The notes: generated by a model from the sequence alone, not told the origin. Numbered from the stretch's first letter, positions 49,817 through 57,537 are shown. The stretch is DNA of 64,000 nt from Oscillospiraceae bacterium (GCA_017481325.1 JAFUPG010000061.1:1-64000), one strand, 5' to 3'. Translations and numbers: made by a program.

Positions 49817-49856
49817 CGCTGCCTCCAAACCGTTTTGGAGGCAGCGCTTATTTTAT
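49817..49856 (+). terminator. Intrinsic terminator ending the surface-protein unit
   Basis: A perfect 13-bp stem CGCTGCCTCCAAA / TTTGGAGGCAGCG with a CCGT loop is followed by CTTATTTTA. Confidence 0.88.
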
Positions 49857-49900
49857 ATCAGGCCAACAGCAAAAAGTCCATTCTGCGGTCTGTTTTGAAA

Positions 49901-50030
49901 CTAATAACTAAGAGCTAAGGACTAAAAACTGTGGTGTGCCTTCGGCACGGATTTGGAATATATATGCCGTCAAACATTGATTTGACTCTATTTCAAATCC
50001 ATCGGCGAAGCCGATACCTCCCTAATTCGT
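49901..50030. repeat. Dispersed element with inverted ends, copy 3 (right end decayed)
   Basis: The left end CTAATAACTAAGAGCTAA is identical to copy 1 at 3585. It continues through GTGTGCCTTCGGCACGGATTT, then TTGACTCTATTTCAAATCC and ATCGGCGAAGCCGAT, both also in copy 1. The right inverted end is degraded (ATTCGTTAATTGCAT). It lacks the nested palindrome of copy 1. Together with the terminator it explains the 345-base gap before ygjV. Confidence 0.75.
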
Positions 50031-50093
50031 TAATTGCATTATATCAATTTCTCTGTCCTATAATCAAGACGCAAAATAATACAAGTTGAAAGA

Positions 50094-50122
50094 TTGATTG
50101 TTACCGGGAAATATGATATACT
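50094..50122 (+). promoter_or_regulatory. Predicted sigma-A promoter for the YgjV-like gene
   Basis: TTGATT (50094-50099) and TATACT (50117-50122) are spaced by 17 bases. Confidence 0.65.
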
Positions 50123-50157
50123 CACCGTGACAGAAATCGATAATTGAGAGGCTATTT

Positions 50158-50673
50158 ATGCTTGAATTAATTCTCGGTAATATTTGCAGCCTGATCGCAA
50201 TGGGTACCGATGCCGTCAGTTCCTGGGCCAAATCCGCCAGGAAGATGCTGCTGTTTCAGTGCCTGAGCCAGGGCATTTATGCGGTAGGCTCTGTGATCCT
50301 CAAGGGCTACAGCGCCGCTGTACAGAATGCCATCAGCCTTGCCCGTAATCTTTTTGCCACCAGAAAGCGCAGCCTCCCCGTAGTAGAATGGATCCTCATT
50401 GCTCTGGGTGTGGGTCTGGGTCTGTTTTTCAACAACCGCTCCTGGATCGGTCTGCTGCCGGTGGTGGCTAATTTGGAGTACTCTCTGGCGGTTCTCTTTT
50501 TCAAGGACAATGAGCAGCTGCTGAAGATCGCCTTTTTTATTGACGTGCTTCTGTTCTGCATTTTCAATACCGTTATTTTCAATATTGTGGGCACGGTTTC
50601 CAATATTGTTGTCATGATCATGACCCTGCTGGCCATTTTGAAAAACGTTAAGGAAAAGAAGCAGGCGAAGTAG
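50158..50673 (+). CDS. YgjV-family inner membrane protein
   Basis: A 171-aa protein with about five or six hydrophobic segments. The N-terminal pattern LGNICSLIAMGTDAVSSWAKSARKMLLFQCLSQ, the conserved SLARNLFATRKR after the third segment, and the terminal lysine-rich tail (LKNVKEKKQAK) fit the YgjV/Imp family. Function is unknown in all organisms I know of. It has its own promoter, and no terminator is evident before the next gene. Confidence 0.8.
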   Translation: MLELILGNICSLIAMGTDAVSSWAKSARKMLLFQCLSQGIYAVGSVILKGYSAAVQNAISLARNLFATRKRSLPVVEWILIALGVGLGLFFNNRSWIGLLPVVANLEYSLAVLFFKDNEQLLKIAFFIDVLLFCIFNTVIFNIVGTVSNIVVMIMTLLAILKNVKEKKQAK

Positions 50674-50683
50674 TATCCCATTT

Positions 50684-50712
50684 TTGTCCTATGCGCTCTG
50701 TTATGATAGTAT
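50684..50712 (+). promoter_or_regulatory. Weak predicted promoter and ATTGGC/GCCAAT hairpin before the 60-aa gene
   Basis: TTGTCC (50684-50689) and TAGTAT (50707-50712) are spaced by 17 bases. ATTGGCTACAGGCCAAT (50711-50727), a perfect 6-5-6 inverted repeat, begins at the end of the -10 box and could be an operator. Confidence 0.4.
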
Positions 50713-50750
50713 TGGCTACAGGCCAATATTATAAAAAGGAGTACATTCAG

Positions 50751-50933
50751 ATGGATCGTTACTACGGCGTGATCTACTACCCCAACGGCAACCGATTCGA
50801 AACCAGCACCTACAGCGGCCCCGGTGCTGCACAGATCTGCGAAAGAGCCACTGCGCAGCTGTTTCAGCAGTTCGCAAGAACCGCTACCTCCAAATTCGCT
50901 ACCCCTACCAGATACGAAGTAAAAACGAAATAG
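50751..50933 (+). CDS. 60-residue protein, function unknown
   Basis: The ATG is preceded by AAAAAGGAGTACATTCAG, a good ribosome site. The protein begins MDRYYGVIYYPNGNRFETST and has a soluble, mixed composition, with an Ala/Gln-rich helix in the middle and a basic end (RYEVKTK). It has no Cys, no signal peptide and no recognised family. Its codon choice and ribosome site support a real gene. It is separated from ygjV by its own candidate promoter. Confidence 0.65.
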   Translation: MDRYYGVIYYPNGNRFETSTYSGPGAAQICERATAQLFQQFARTATSKFATPTRYEVKTK

Positions 50934-50941
50934 CATGCCCG

Positions 50942-50975
50942 AAGCCCCATGTCCCATTTTCGGTGCATGGGGCTT
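50942..50975. promoter_or_regulatory. Hairpin between the 60-aa gene and the double winged-helix gene
   Basis: AAGCCCCATG / CATGGGGCTT arms (10 bp) enclose about 14 bases. It is not followed by a T-run, so a terminator is not certain; it could be a leader hairpin or operator for the next gene. Confidence 0.4.
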
Positions 50976-51011
50976 GCTATACTCAAAGCATCAACAAAAC
51001 GGGGGTCATCC

Positions 51012-51890
51012 ATGAAAGAAAATTGGATTTGCAACTGGGAAACCATTCCCGGCGACGGTGAGCACAGCGAGACATTTTCCACAGAAGCCGCTGCCAAATT
51101 GGCCATGCGCAAAATCATTACAAATACGTTAGATTTATCCCCCTACTTTTCCGATCTGCCGCCGGTGGCTGCCGATTTTCTGAAAAAATATCTGTCAGAT
51201 CCCAAATTCCCCCCATGCGACAGGGAGATCCCGAAGGGATGCGATGATCCGGAGAACGGTATGCTGATCCTTTCCCCGGGCTACCTCTCCTGGGAACAGT
51301 ACAGCGGAGCCCATCTCAGATTCGATACCGATTTGTTGCCGGAAATGCGGCAGGACGGCGAATATCATTTGGATTTTTGGTATGAAAATCCCACGAAAGC
51401 TATGGGGAAAGGGGTAAAGGCCCTCAGCATTCGTATCCGTCCCCAGCTGGACTACGGCAGCAGCGGTTACCCCCTGATGGTGCTGTTTGCCCTGGGAAAG
51501 GCCCCTCTGACCCAGGATCAGATCGCACAGCGCATCTGGGAGAGCTGGGAGACCGTGGTGGATCGCAAGGCCGTTGGAAGACACCTGAAGCTGCTGAAGG
51601 CGCTGGGCTACCGGGTGCAGCACACCTTGGAAGGCTATTCGCACACCGGCGAGATCGACCTGCCGGATCCGCAGGCGAATTTCCGCTCCAGTGCTTATGC
51701 TCTGATGATCCGCTCGGTGCTGGATGGAGAGCCCCGGAATCAGGTCACTATCCGCCAAATGGTTGCGGATAAATATGGCAAATCCATCGATCGCAAGGCA
51801 GTCTCCAGGAACCTTGCGCTGCTGGAAGCCATGGATTCCACGGTGAGAAAATACAACGGCGGTTATTTTATTACCGCAAACCGTAAATAA
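51012..51890 (+). CDS. Putative regulator with two related winged-helix units
   Basis: A 292-aa protein. It starts at the ATG preceded by GGGGGTCATCC. The N-terminal 130 residues are unassigned, with an acidic/aromatic stretch (YLSWEQYSGAHLRFDTDLLP). Two similar helix-turn-helix segments follow: TQDQIAQRIWESWETVVDRK...RHLKLLKALGY (about 178-215) and TIRQMVADKYGKSIDRK...RNLALLEAMDS (about 246-285). Both contain the DRKAVxRxLxLLxAxxY core, which indicates internal duplication. The first half of WYL-type regulators has a comparable HTH, but no WYL domain is seen. A ribosome site weaker than average and a hairpin upstream suggest control at expression. Function is inferred only as DNA binding. 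Confidence 0.7.
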   Translation: MKENWICNWETIPGDGEHSETFSTEAAAKLAMRKIITNTLDLSPYFSDLPPVAADFLKKYLSDPKFPPCDREIPKGCDDPENGMLILSPGYLSWEQYSGAHLRFDTDLLPEMRQDGEYHLDFWYENPTKAMGKGVKALSIRIRPQLDYGSSGYPLMVLFALGKAPLTQDQIAQRIWESWETVVDRKAVGRHLKLLKALGYRVQHTLEGYSHTGEIDLPDPQANFRSSAYALMIRSVLDGEPRNQVTIRQMVADKYGKSIDRKAVSRNLALLEAMDSTVRKYNGGYFITANRK

Positions 51891-51920
51891 ATACTCCGCT
51901 CACAGCTGTTTACTATCCGC

Positions 51921-51956
51921 TCCGTCCCGACCACTGTGTCGGGACGGACTTTTTTC
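51921..51956 (+). terminator. Intrinsic terminator after the double winged-helix gene
   Basis: A perfect 10-bp stem TCCGTCCCGA / TCGGGACGGA with an 8-base loop is followed by CTTTTTT. Confidence 0.88.
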
Positions 51957-52144
51957 CTTTGAAGGACTCTGTAGCACCTGATACTTGCATCACAGCGAAG
52001 CCACGGAATCCAACCGTTCCCAGAGGTGCAAGGGAGCACGATCCTATTTCCGGAAAGGTTCTTTATGATGGACAAACGCAGGAACTTTGAGATTAGACTT
52101 GCGGTTTGTTACGTGCTACAATACCTGCAAAGAGGTGGGATCGG

Positions 52145-52411
52145 ATGGCACAGCAGGACCCAAAGCAGCTCAACAATGTCTACAGAGAGATCAGTGAGCG
52201 GCTGGGAATGGATATTGCATTGGAGATCTATCAGATGTTTCGAGGACAGCAGATCCATTTCCCCGTGCGATTTCTGAACTCCGAGGAGTTGCATCAGCGA
52301 ATCCTGCAGGAATATGACGGCTCAAACGTACGCTCCCTTGCCATACGCTACCACTACTCGGAAAAAACCGTACGCAGAATTCTTCGTGAAACAAAAGAGA
52401 AAGAAAGGTAG
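52145..52411 (+). CDS. Mor-family transcription-activator-like protein
   Basis: An 88-aa protein beginning MAQQDPKQLNNVYREISERL. The start has GAGGTGGGATCGG upstream. LGMDIALEIYQMFRGQQIHF matches the start of the Mor/Martha-like family from phage Mu and relatives, and the C-terminal HTH reads VRSLAIRYHYSEKTVRRILR. Chromosomal Mor-like proteins are common in Clostridia as small regulators. It is 8 bases upstream of the AIM24 gene, so it may control or accompany it. No phage genes are nearby. About 190 bases between the previous terminator and this gene hold no gene I can support; a longer upstream frame (from 52065) has no conserved features. Confidence 0.82.
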   Translation: MAQQDPKQLNNVYREISERLGMDIALEIYQMFRGQQIHFPVRFLNSEELHQRILQEYDGSNVRSLAIRYHYSEKTVRRILRETKEKER

Positions 52412-52419
52412 GAATTTCC

Positions 52420-53286
52420 ATGGCAATTCAAGTAAAAAACTGGCTCAATGACAACCGCAAAATCATCGCCCAGAAGGGTATGTTCCGTGTGCTGGAGCAT
52501 CAGAGAGATCTCAGCGTCAGCCTTGGCTCTGCCCAGAAGGCCTATTTCGCCAGCGAAATGAACGTAAAGCTCCGCCAGGTGGAGATCACTCTGGACGGTT
52601 CCAAATCCGTAAAGACCCAGGCAGGCTCTATGCAGATGATGATCGGCAATGTGTCCATGGAGACCGGTGTCAAGGGCGCCAAAGGCTTCTTTGGCTCCAT
52701 GGTCAAAGCTGCTGCCACCAGCGAGACCGCTGTAAAGCCGGAGTATTCCGGCAACGGACAGGTCATTCTGGAGCCCACCTATAAGCATATTCTTCTGCAG
52801 GATGTGGCGGAGTGGGGCCGTGGCGGTCTGGTCATTGAGGACGGCATGTTCTTGGCCAGCGAAGGCGGTGTCACCCACACCGTAGTGCAGAACACCCAGA
52901 GTTTCGGCACCGCTCTGGTCAGCGGCGAAGGGCTTTACAATCTCTGCTTCACCGGAAACGGTGTGGTAGCCCTGGAGAGCTATGTACCCATGGAAGAGCT
53001 GGTGGAATACGAGCTGGTGGATGATGTGCTGAAAATCGACGGCAACATGGCGGTCTGCTGGAGCGGCTCCCTGCAGTTCAGTGTGGAAAAAGTCACCAAG
53101 GGTTTCCTGGGCTCCATGGTCAGCGGTGAAGGCCTGGTCAATGTGTACCGTGGCACCGGCAAGGTCTGGGTCAGCCCCGTGGCAGGTACCAAAGGCGGTG
53201 ATCCCAAGGTCATGTCCACCGGCAGCAGCTCCACCAAGGAAGCCTCCGGCGGCGGTGGCGGGCTGCTGGGCAGCCTCTTCGGCTGA
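52420..53286 (+). CDS. AIM24-family protein
   Basis: A 288-aa soluble beta-rich protein. The sequence EHQRDLSVSLGSAQKAYFASEMNVK, the turn GNVSMETGVKGAKGFFGSMV, the repeated motif GFLGSMVSGEGLVNVYRGTGKV, and the glycine-rich tail (ASGGGGGLLGSLFG) match the AIM24/TIGR00266 family. It probably adopts a beta-barrel of repeats and has no established activity. The ribosome site AAGGTAGGAATT is weak, and it sits 8 bases after the Mor-like gene. Confidence 0.88.
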   Translation: MAIQVKNWLNDNRKIIAQKGMFRVLEHQRDLSVSLGSAQKAYFASEMNVKLRQVEITLDGSKSVKTQAGSMQMMIGNVSMETGVKGAKGFFGSMVKAAATSETAVKPEYSGNGQVILEPTYKHILLQDVAEWGRGGLVIEDGMFLASEGGVTHTVVQNTQSFGTALVSGEGLYNLCFTGNGVVALESYVPMEELVEYELVDDVLKIDGNMAVCWSGSLQFSVEKVTKGFLGSMVSGEGLVNVYRGTGKVWVSPVAGTKGGDPKVMSTGSSSTKEASGGGGGLLGSLFG

Positions 53287-53312
53287 TCCCTTACCCTACA
53301 TAGCAGATACAC

Positions 53313-53347
53313 AGGCTCTGTCCCAGAGGGGACAGAGCCTCTTTTTT
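53313..53347 (+). terminator. Intrinsic terminator after the AIM24 gene
   Basis: AGGCTCTGTCCC / GGGACAGAGCCT (12 bp) with an AGAG loop is followed by CTTTTTT. Confidence 0.9.
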
Positions 53348-53362
53348 GCCTATACAAAGTTA

Positions 53363-53391
53363 TTGAACATTGCAGCATTTTGTGTTATAAT
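53363..53391 (+). promoter_or_regulatory. Predicted sigma-A promoter for ychF
   Basis: TTGAAC (53363-53368) and TATAAT (53386-53391) are spaced by 17 bases. Confidence 0.75.
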
Positions 53392-53460
53392 TGATTGAGT
53401 TATAGCGAATTGAGCAGTGTTTCCGAAAAACTGCCATTTACAAAAAAGGAGCTTAATCAT

Positions 53461-54537
53461 ATGAAATTAGGTATTGTCGGTCTGCCCAATGTGGGCAAGT
53501 CCACCCTGTTTAATGCGCTGACCGGTTCTCATGCCGAGACCGGCGCTTATTCCAACGCCGCTGCCAAGCCCAACATCGGCCAGGCCAAGGTGCCCGACTC
53601 CCGTCTGGATTGGCTGACGGAGTATTACCACCCCAAGAAAACCACCCCCGCCACCATTGATTTTGTGGATGTGGTGGGCATTAAAAAGGGCGGCGGCAGA
53701 GGCAATGCCTATCTGCAGACCATCCGCCTGGTGGACGCCCTGGTGCATATCGTCCGCTGCTTTGACAACGACGATATCTTCACCGAGCCTGCCGATGCCG
53801 CACGGGATGCGGATAACCTGAATCTGGAGCTGATCCTGGCCGACGTGGAGGTGGTGGAGCGCCGTCTGGACAAGGCCACCAAAAATGCCAAGAGCGGCGA
53901 CAAGAAGGCCAAGCGTGAGGTGGAGATGTGTCAGGCGCTGCTGGATCACCTCATGGAGGGCAAGCCTGCCTCTACCTATGAGTTCACCGAGGAGGACAAG
54001 GATATTCTCCAGGACGGCGGTCTGCTCAGCGTGAAGCCCGTGATCTACGTTGCCAACCTGTCCGAGGACGACATGGCCGATTACGAGAGCAACGACAACT
54101 ACAAGGCACTGGCTGCTCTGGCAGGTGAACAGGGCGCTGCCGTGCTGCCCATCGCTGCCAAGTTTGAAGAAGAGATCGCTGAAATGGACGACGAGGATGC
54201 CGCCATGTTCATGGAAGAGCTGGGTCTGACCCAGAGAGGTCTGGATCGCTTGATCCATGCCAGCTATGACCTGCTGGGCTATATCTCCTTCCTCACCGGC
54301 GGCGAGGACGAGGTACGTGCCTGGACCATCACCAAGGGCACCAAGGCGCCCAGAGCTGCCGGTAAGATCCACAGCGATATCGAGCGTGGCTTTATCCGTG
54401 CCGAGACCGTGGCCTTTGAGGATCTGAAGGCCTGCGGCACCATGGCCAACGCCAAGGCCAAGGGGCTGTTCCGCAGCGAAGGCAAGGAATACGTCATGAA
54501 AGACGGCGACATCGTCAATTTCCTGTTTAATGTATAA
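53461..54537 (+). CDS. ychF: YchF/OLA1-type ATPase
   Basis: A 358-aa Obg-like P-loop ATPase that binds the ribosome and responds to redox and stress. G1 is VGLPNVGKSTLFNALTG (residues 6-22); the switch region DVVGIKKGGGRGN replaces the usual DxxG; a coiled-coil insert lies at about 125-190. A C-terminal TGS domain follows (RAWTITKGTKAPRAAGKIHS, FEDLKACGTM). The start is the ATG after AAGGAGCTTAATC; the frame is open further upstream but without a ribosome site. Length is standard, and a strong terminator follows. Confidence 0.96.
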   Translation: MKLGIVGLPNVGKSTLFNALTGSHAETGAYSNAAAKPNIGQAKVPDSRLDWLTEYYHPKKTTPATIDFVDVVGIKKGGGRGNAYLQTIRLVDALVHIVRCFDNDDIFTEPADAARDADNLNLELILADVEVVERRLDKATKNAKSGDKKAKREVEMCQALLDHLMEGKPASTYEFTEEDKDILQDGGLLSVKPVIYVANLSEDDMADYESNDNYKALAALAGEQGAAVLPIAAKFEEEIAEMDDEDAAMFMEELGLTQRGLDRLIHASYDLLGYISFLTGGEDEVRAWTITKGTKAPRAAGKIHSDIERGFIRAETVAFEDLKACGTMANAKAKGLFRSEGKEYVMKDGDIVNFLFNV

Positions 54538-54548
54538 TGCGCAGATAC

Positions 54549-54592
54549 AAAAGCCCGGGGCTGCCGAATTTGTCGGCAGCCCCGGGCTTTTG
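54549..54592 (+). terminator. Intrinsic terminator after ychF
   Basis: AAAGCCCGGGGCTGCCG / CGGCAGCCCCGGGCTTTT is a very strong GC stem of about 17 pairs around AATTTGT. Confidence 0.9.
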
Positions 54593-54645
54593 GGGGATGG
54601 GGAAAATGCTTGCAAACCAATCAATCAATCTATATAGAGGAAAAT

Positions 54646-54816
54646 TTACTTCTTAGAGCCGCAGCAGCAGCCCCGGCCCTTTGCGGAGCTGCAGGAACAA
54701 CTGTCCGGGCAGCCCACGCACTTTTTGCCGCTCTTCTTGGCACGGTACACATAGAATCCAGCCAGACCAAGAATCAGAACAACTACCGCAATGATGATTC
54801 CATCTGTCAAGGTCAT
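54646..54816 (-). CDS. FeoB-associated Cys-rich small membrane protein
   Basis: A 56-aa protein, too short for many gene finders. It has one N-terminal transmembrane helix (IIIAVVVLILGLAGFYVYR) followed by a Lys-rich stretch and eight cysteines (KKCVGCPDSCSCSS and GRGCCCGSKK). This arrangement matches the Cys-rich membrane protein often found right after feoB, probably binding iron or an iron-sulfur cluster near the FeoB channel. The start ATG 54816 has AAAGGAGCTGTAAGTT upstream, and it follows the feoB stop by 23 bases. Confidence 0.85.
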   Translation of the reverse strand: MTLTDGIIIAVVVLILGLAGFYVYRAKKSGKKCVGCPDSCSCSSAKGRGCCCGSKK

Positions 54817-54839
54817 AACTTACAGCTCCTTTCTGTTCA

Positions 54840-56897
54840 TTAGGCCTTCTTGCCGGTGGCTGCGTATTCCTGCTTCACTTTTCTGCCGGAGCGGATGCAG
54901 AGATAGACCACGATAGCAACCATGCAAAGCACAGCGATGAGGCCGGGGACGAAGCCTGCGCCCAAGCTGCCGGTGGTAATGAGGGTACCGATCTGATAGA
55001 CCAGGTAGCCTGCGGTATAGCCCACGCCCAGCTGCAGGGCAATGCCGCCGAAGAGCCACTTCTTGGAGCTGATTTCGGAGTTCATAGCGCCAATGGCAGC
55101 GAAGCAGGGAGGGGTAAAGAGGTTGAATACCAGGTAAGCCAGAGCGGCAACCGCTGTCATGGCCACGCCGGTGTCACCGCCGAAGGCCATGGCGATGCCG
55201 GAGGCAGAGCCCTCCAGCATTTCCAGCGCCTCGGTATCAATGAGGTTGGATATGCCGAAGCAGACGGCCAGAGTACCGACCACATTTTCCTTGGCGATAA
55301 AGCCGGTGACCGCAGCGGCAGCCAGCTGCCAGCAGGCATAACCGATGACGGGAATCAGCACATAGGAGATGGGATGTGCAATGGATGCCAGGATAGAGGT
55401 GTGCTCCATGCCCTCCTCCACCAGCTCAAAGCTCCAGTTGAAGGACTGCATAATGTATACAGCAGCGTTGCACAGCAGAATAATCGTACCTGCCTTGACA
55501 ATGTAGGACCAGCCACGCTGGCACATGGACTTACAAGCTCTCCACAGGGAGGGCAGCTTATACTCGGGCAGCTCAATGATGAAATAGGACTTGCGAGCCT
55601 TGTGACCGGCGATCTTGTTGACCAGCAGAGCGCCCAGGAAAATCAGGAGAATACCGGCAAAGTACATGGAAGTACCCACCCAGGAGGCATCCTTGAAGAA
55701 AGCGCCTGCAAAGAGAGCGATGACCGGGAGCTTTGCGCCGCAGGGCATGAAAGGAGCCAGCATAGCGGTGGCATTGCGCTCACGCTCGTTGCGGATGGTA
55801 CGGCAGGCCATAACGCCGGGGATGGCACAGCCGGTACCAATGACAAAGGGGATCACGGACTTGCCGGAGAGACCCACCTTCTTGAAAATGGGATCCAAAA
55901 CAACGGTGGCACGAGCCATGTAGCCGCAGTCCTCCAGAAGGGCAATGAGGAAATACATGACCATAACCAGAGGCAGAAAACCCACAACGGCGCTGACGCC
56001 ACCGATGATGCCTTCCGTAACCAGGGCTGCCAGGAAAGGATTTGCCCCCTCCATCAAGCCGGCGACCCACTCCTTGAACATATCAATGAGGGTGACCAGA
56101 CCGGGGATAGTAAAACCGTTGGAGAACTCGTAGCCCTCAGCGATCCAGGGGCCAACCCATGCCTGGGAGATCTGGAACACCAGGAACATCACCACAGCAA
56201 AAATGGGAAGTCCCACCCATTTATTGGTTAGGATTGCATCGATCTTATCCTGGAAATTGCGCTCACGGGTGAGCACCTTTCTCTTTTCCACAGAGGAGAC
56301 GATCCCGTTGACAAAGGCAAAACGCTTTCTGTCTGCCGCTTCCACTGCCTTCTTATCGGTAAGATCCACGTCACCCTGATTGTAGGGCGCTTTCTGATCC
56401 TTGCCTACCTGCGCCATAGCGGCCTTGATCACATCGCTCAGACCCTCGGAAGAGGTAGAAACGGTGTCAACTACAGGGCAGCCCAGCTTCTCAGACAGGG
56501 CCTTGGTGTTGATCTTGGTTTCCTTCTTCTTGTTGATGTCGGCCTTATTCAGAGCAACGACCACGGGAATACCAAGCTCCAGCAGCTGAGTGGTGAAAAA
56601 CAGGCTGCGGCTCAGATTGGTGGCTTCTACGATGTTCACGATCACGTCGGGGTTCTCGTTCTTCACGTAAGAGCTGGTGATACTCTCCTCCGAGGTGAAA
56701 GGGGACATGGAGTATGCGCCGGGAAGGTCTACGGCAATGACATTCTCTGCACCGCCGCAGTAGTTCTTCTTAATGGGGTGCTCTTTCTTCTCAACGGTAA
56801 CGCCTGCCCAGTTGCCTACCTTCTCGTTCCGTCCGGTGAGGGCATTGTACATGGTGGTCTTGCCGCTGTTGGGATTGCCGGTCAAAGCAATTCTCAT
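54840..56897 (-). CDS. feoB: Ferrous iron transporter FeoB
   Basis: A 685-aa inner-membrane GTPase-coupled Fe(II) importer. The start is ATG 56897 after AAAAGGAGGAGAAATCC. The G domain (1-165) shows G1 GNPNSGKTT, DLPGAYSMSPF, and NKAD. A helical GDI region follows, then about eleven membrane segments containing the gate motifs PCGAKLPVI and YGCRA-like GYMARATVVLDPIF. It lies downstream of feoA, with an internal hairpin and a perfect 16-bp palindrome in the gap, and upstream of the Cys-rich partner. Expression is expected to rise under iron limitation. Confidence 0.97.
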   Translation of the reverse strand: MRIALTGNPNSGKTTMYNALTGRNEKVGNWAGVTVEKKEHPIKKNYCGGAENVIAVDLPGAYSMSPFTSEESITSSYVKNENPDVIVNIVEATNLSRSLFFTTQLLELGIPVVVALNKADINKKKETKINTKALSEKLGCPVVDTVSTSSEGLSDVIKAAMAQVGKDQKAPYNQGDVDLTDKKAVEAADRKRFAFVNGIVSSVEKRKVLTRERNFQDKIDAILTNKWVGLPIFAVVMFLVFQISQAWVGPWIAEGYEFSNGFTIPGLVTLIDMFKEWVAGLMEGANPFLAALVTEGIIGGVSAVVGFLPLVMVMYFLIALLEDCGYMARATVVLDPIFKKVGLSGKSVIPFVIGTGCAIPGVMACRTIRNERERNATAMLAPFMPCGAKLPVIALFAGAFFKDASWVGTSMYFAGILLIFLGALLVNKIAGHKARKSYFIIELPEYKLPSLWRACKSMCQRGWSYIVKAGTIILLCNAAVYIMQSFNWSFELVEEGMEHTSILASIAHPISYVLIPVIGYACWQLAAAAVTGFIAKENVVGTLAVCFGISNLIDTEALEMLEGSASGIAMAFGGDTGVAMTAVAALAYLVFNLFTPPCFAAIGAMNSEISSKKWLFGGIALQLGVGYTAGYLVYQIGTLITTGSLGAGFVPGLIAVLCMVAIVVYLCIRSGRKVKQEYAATGKKA

Positions 56898-56963
56898 ATG
56901 GATTTCTCCTCCTTTTGCGAACAATTCAAACAGCATCGCTGTAAGAAACTAAGAAAATTTCAG

Positions 56964-56979
56964 GTTAGCCATGGCTAAC
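56964..56979. promoter_or_regulatory. Perfect palindrome upstream of feoB (candidate DtxR-type iron operator)
   Basis: GTTAGCCATGGCTAAC is a perfect 16-bp palindrome between feoA and feoB. Its half-site TTAGCC/GGCTAA resembles the TTAGGxTAxxCTAA boxes of DtxR/IdeR-type metalloregulators. Confidence 0.6.
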
Positions 56980-56991
56980 TGCTCTTCAAAA

Positions 56992-57020
56992 AGAAAAAGC
57001 CGTTTCAAAAGGCTTTTTCT
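56992..57020 (-). terminator. Hairpin between feoA and feoB (partial terminator)
   Basis: On the minus strand AGAAAAAGCC / GGCTTTTTCT arms with T5 tracts surround a 9-base loop. It may attenuate transcription between feoA and feoB, or end feoA transcripts. Confidence 0.6.
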
Positions 57021-57026
57021 TATGAA

Positions 57027-57239
57027 TCAAATCAAAATGGCCTCAGCCAGCTGCTTATCGATCTGATATCTGCCATCCTTGATGGACACAACGCTGCCAC
57101 CCTTCAGATGGGAGATCACCGTAATGGGTTCGCCGCTGTAGCAGCCCAGGGAGAACAGGAAGGCATCCAGCTCTTCGTCGTCCGTATCGATCTGACGGAT
57201 AATATATTCCTTACCCTCTTCGGCATTACGCAGATTCAT
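57027..57239 (-). CDS. feoA: FeoA, small SH3-like partner of FeoB
   Basis: A 70-aa cytoplasmic protein (MNLRNAEEGKEYIIRQIDTD start). I take ATG 57239 because ACGGAGG precedes it; an upstream ATG at 57257 lacks a site. The GCYSGEPITVISHLKGGSVVSI core is typical of FeoA, which binds FeoB and modulates Fe(II) uptake. It is first in the feo operon, with an ideal promoter and an operator-like palindrome. Confidence 0.93.
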   Translation of the reverse strand: MNLRNAEEGKEYIIRQIDTDDEELDAFLFSLGCYSGEPITVISHLKGGSVVSIKDGRYQIDKQLAEAILI

Positions 57240-57299
57240 TCCGATCCTCCGTTCCATGCGGCCGCAGGATTAGACGAGGCTAACTCACGGTCAAAAAAA

Positions 57300-57313
57300 T
57301 TAGTCATTCCTAA
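57300..57313. promoter_or_regulatory. Palindrome at the feoA transcription start (candidate DtxR-type operator)
   Basis: On the minus strand TTAGGAATGACTAA has inverted TTAG/CTAA ends and lies about 10 bases downstream of the -10 box, a repressor position. A further GAGTTAGCC half-site lies near 57280. The sites share TTAG half-sites with the perfect palindrome upstream of feoB. Confidence 0.6.
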
Positions 57314-57322
57314 CTCGCATAC

Positions 57323-57351
57323 ATTGTAGCACCATTCGATCGCTTTGTCAA
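57323..57351 (-). promoter_or_regulatory. Sigma-A promoter of the feo operon
   Basis: Minus strand TTGACA (57346-57351) and TACAAT (57323-57328), spacer 17. Confidence 0.82.
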
Positions 57352-57413
57352 GAAAAAAATTCCATAAAATGCGAGTTTTTCTCATGTTCATAATTTGCTG
57401 AATGAAAAATGAT

Positions 57414-57471
57414 CCTGCCGGTTTTTCGTTTTTCTCGCCGGGGATTGGCGAAAAACAGAAAAATCGGCAGG
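57414..57471 (-). terminator. Long hairpin after spoIIE
   Basis: CCTGCCG...TTTTTC...CTCGCC and its near-complement GGCGAAAAACAG...CGGCAGG form a stem of about 24 pairs around a 7-base loop. On the minus strand it is followed by ATCATTTTT. Its position 67 bases after spoIIE fits a terminator. Confidence 0.65.
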
Positions 57472-57537
57472 TTGGGAAATATTATTTCCGATATCTTGTA
57501 TTTCGACATTTTATGCGCACAAGATATGGTATATAGA

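Noticed and set aside
52026..52277. 83-codon plus-strand frame before the Mor-like gene
   Set aside because: It overlaps the Mor-like gene in another frame and its C-terminal half is Ser/Arg/Trp-rich shadow sequence; the ATG at 52065 has a fair site, but no conserved feature supports it.
52145..52411. Mor-like gene as evidence of a prophage
   Set aside because: No integrase, capsid, terminase or lysis genes are present around it; Mor-like proteins occur singly in clostridial chromosomes.
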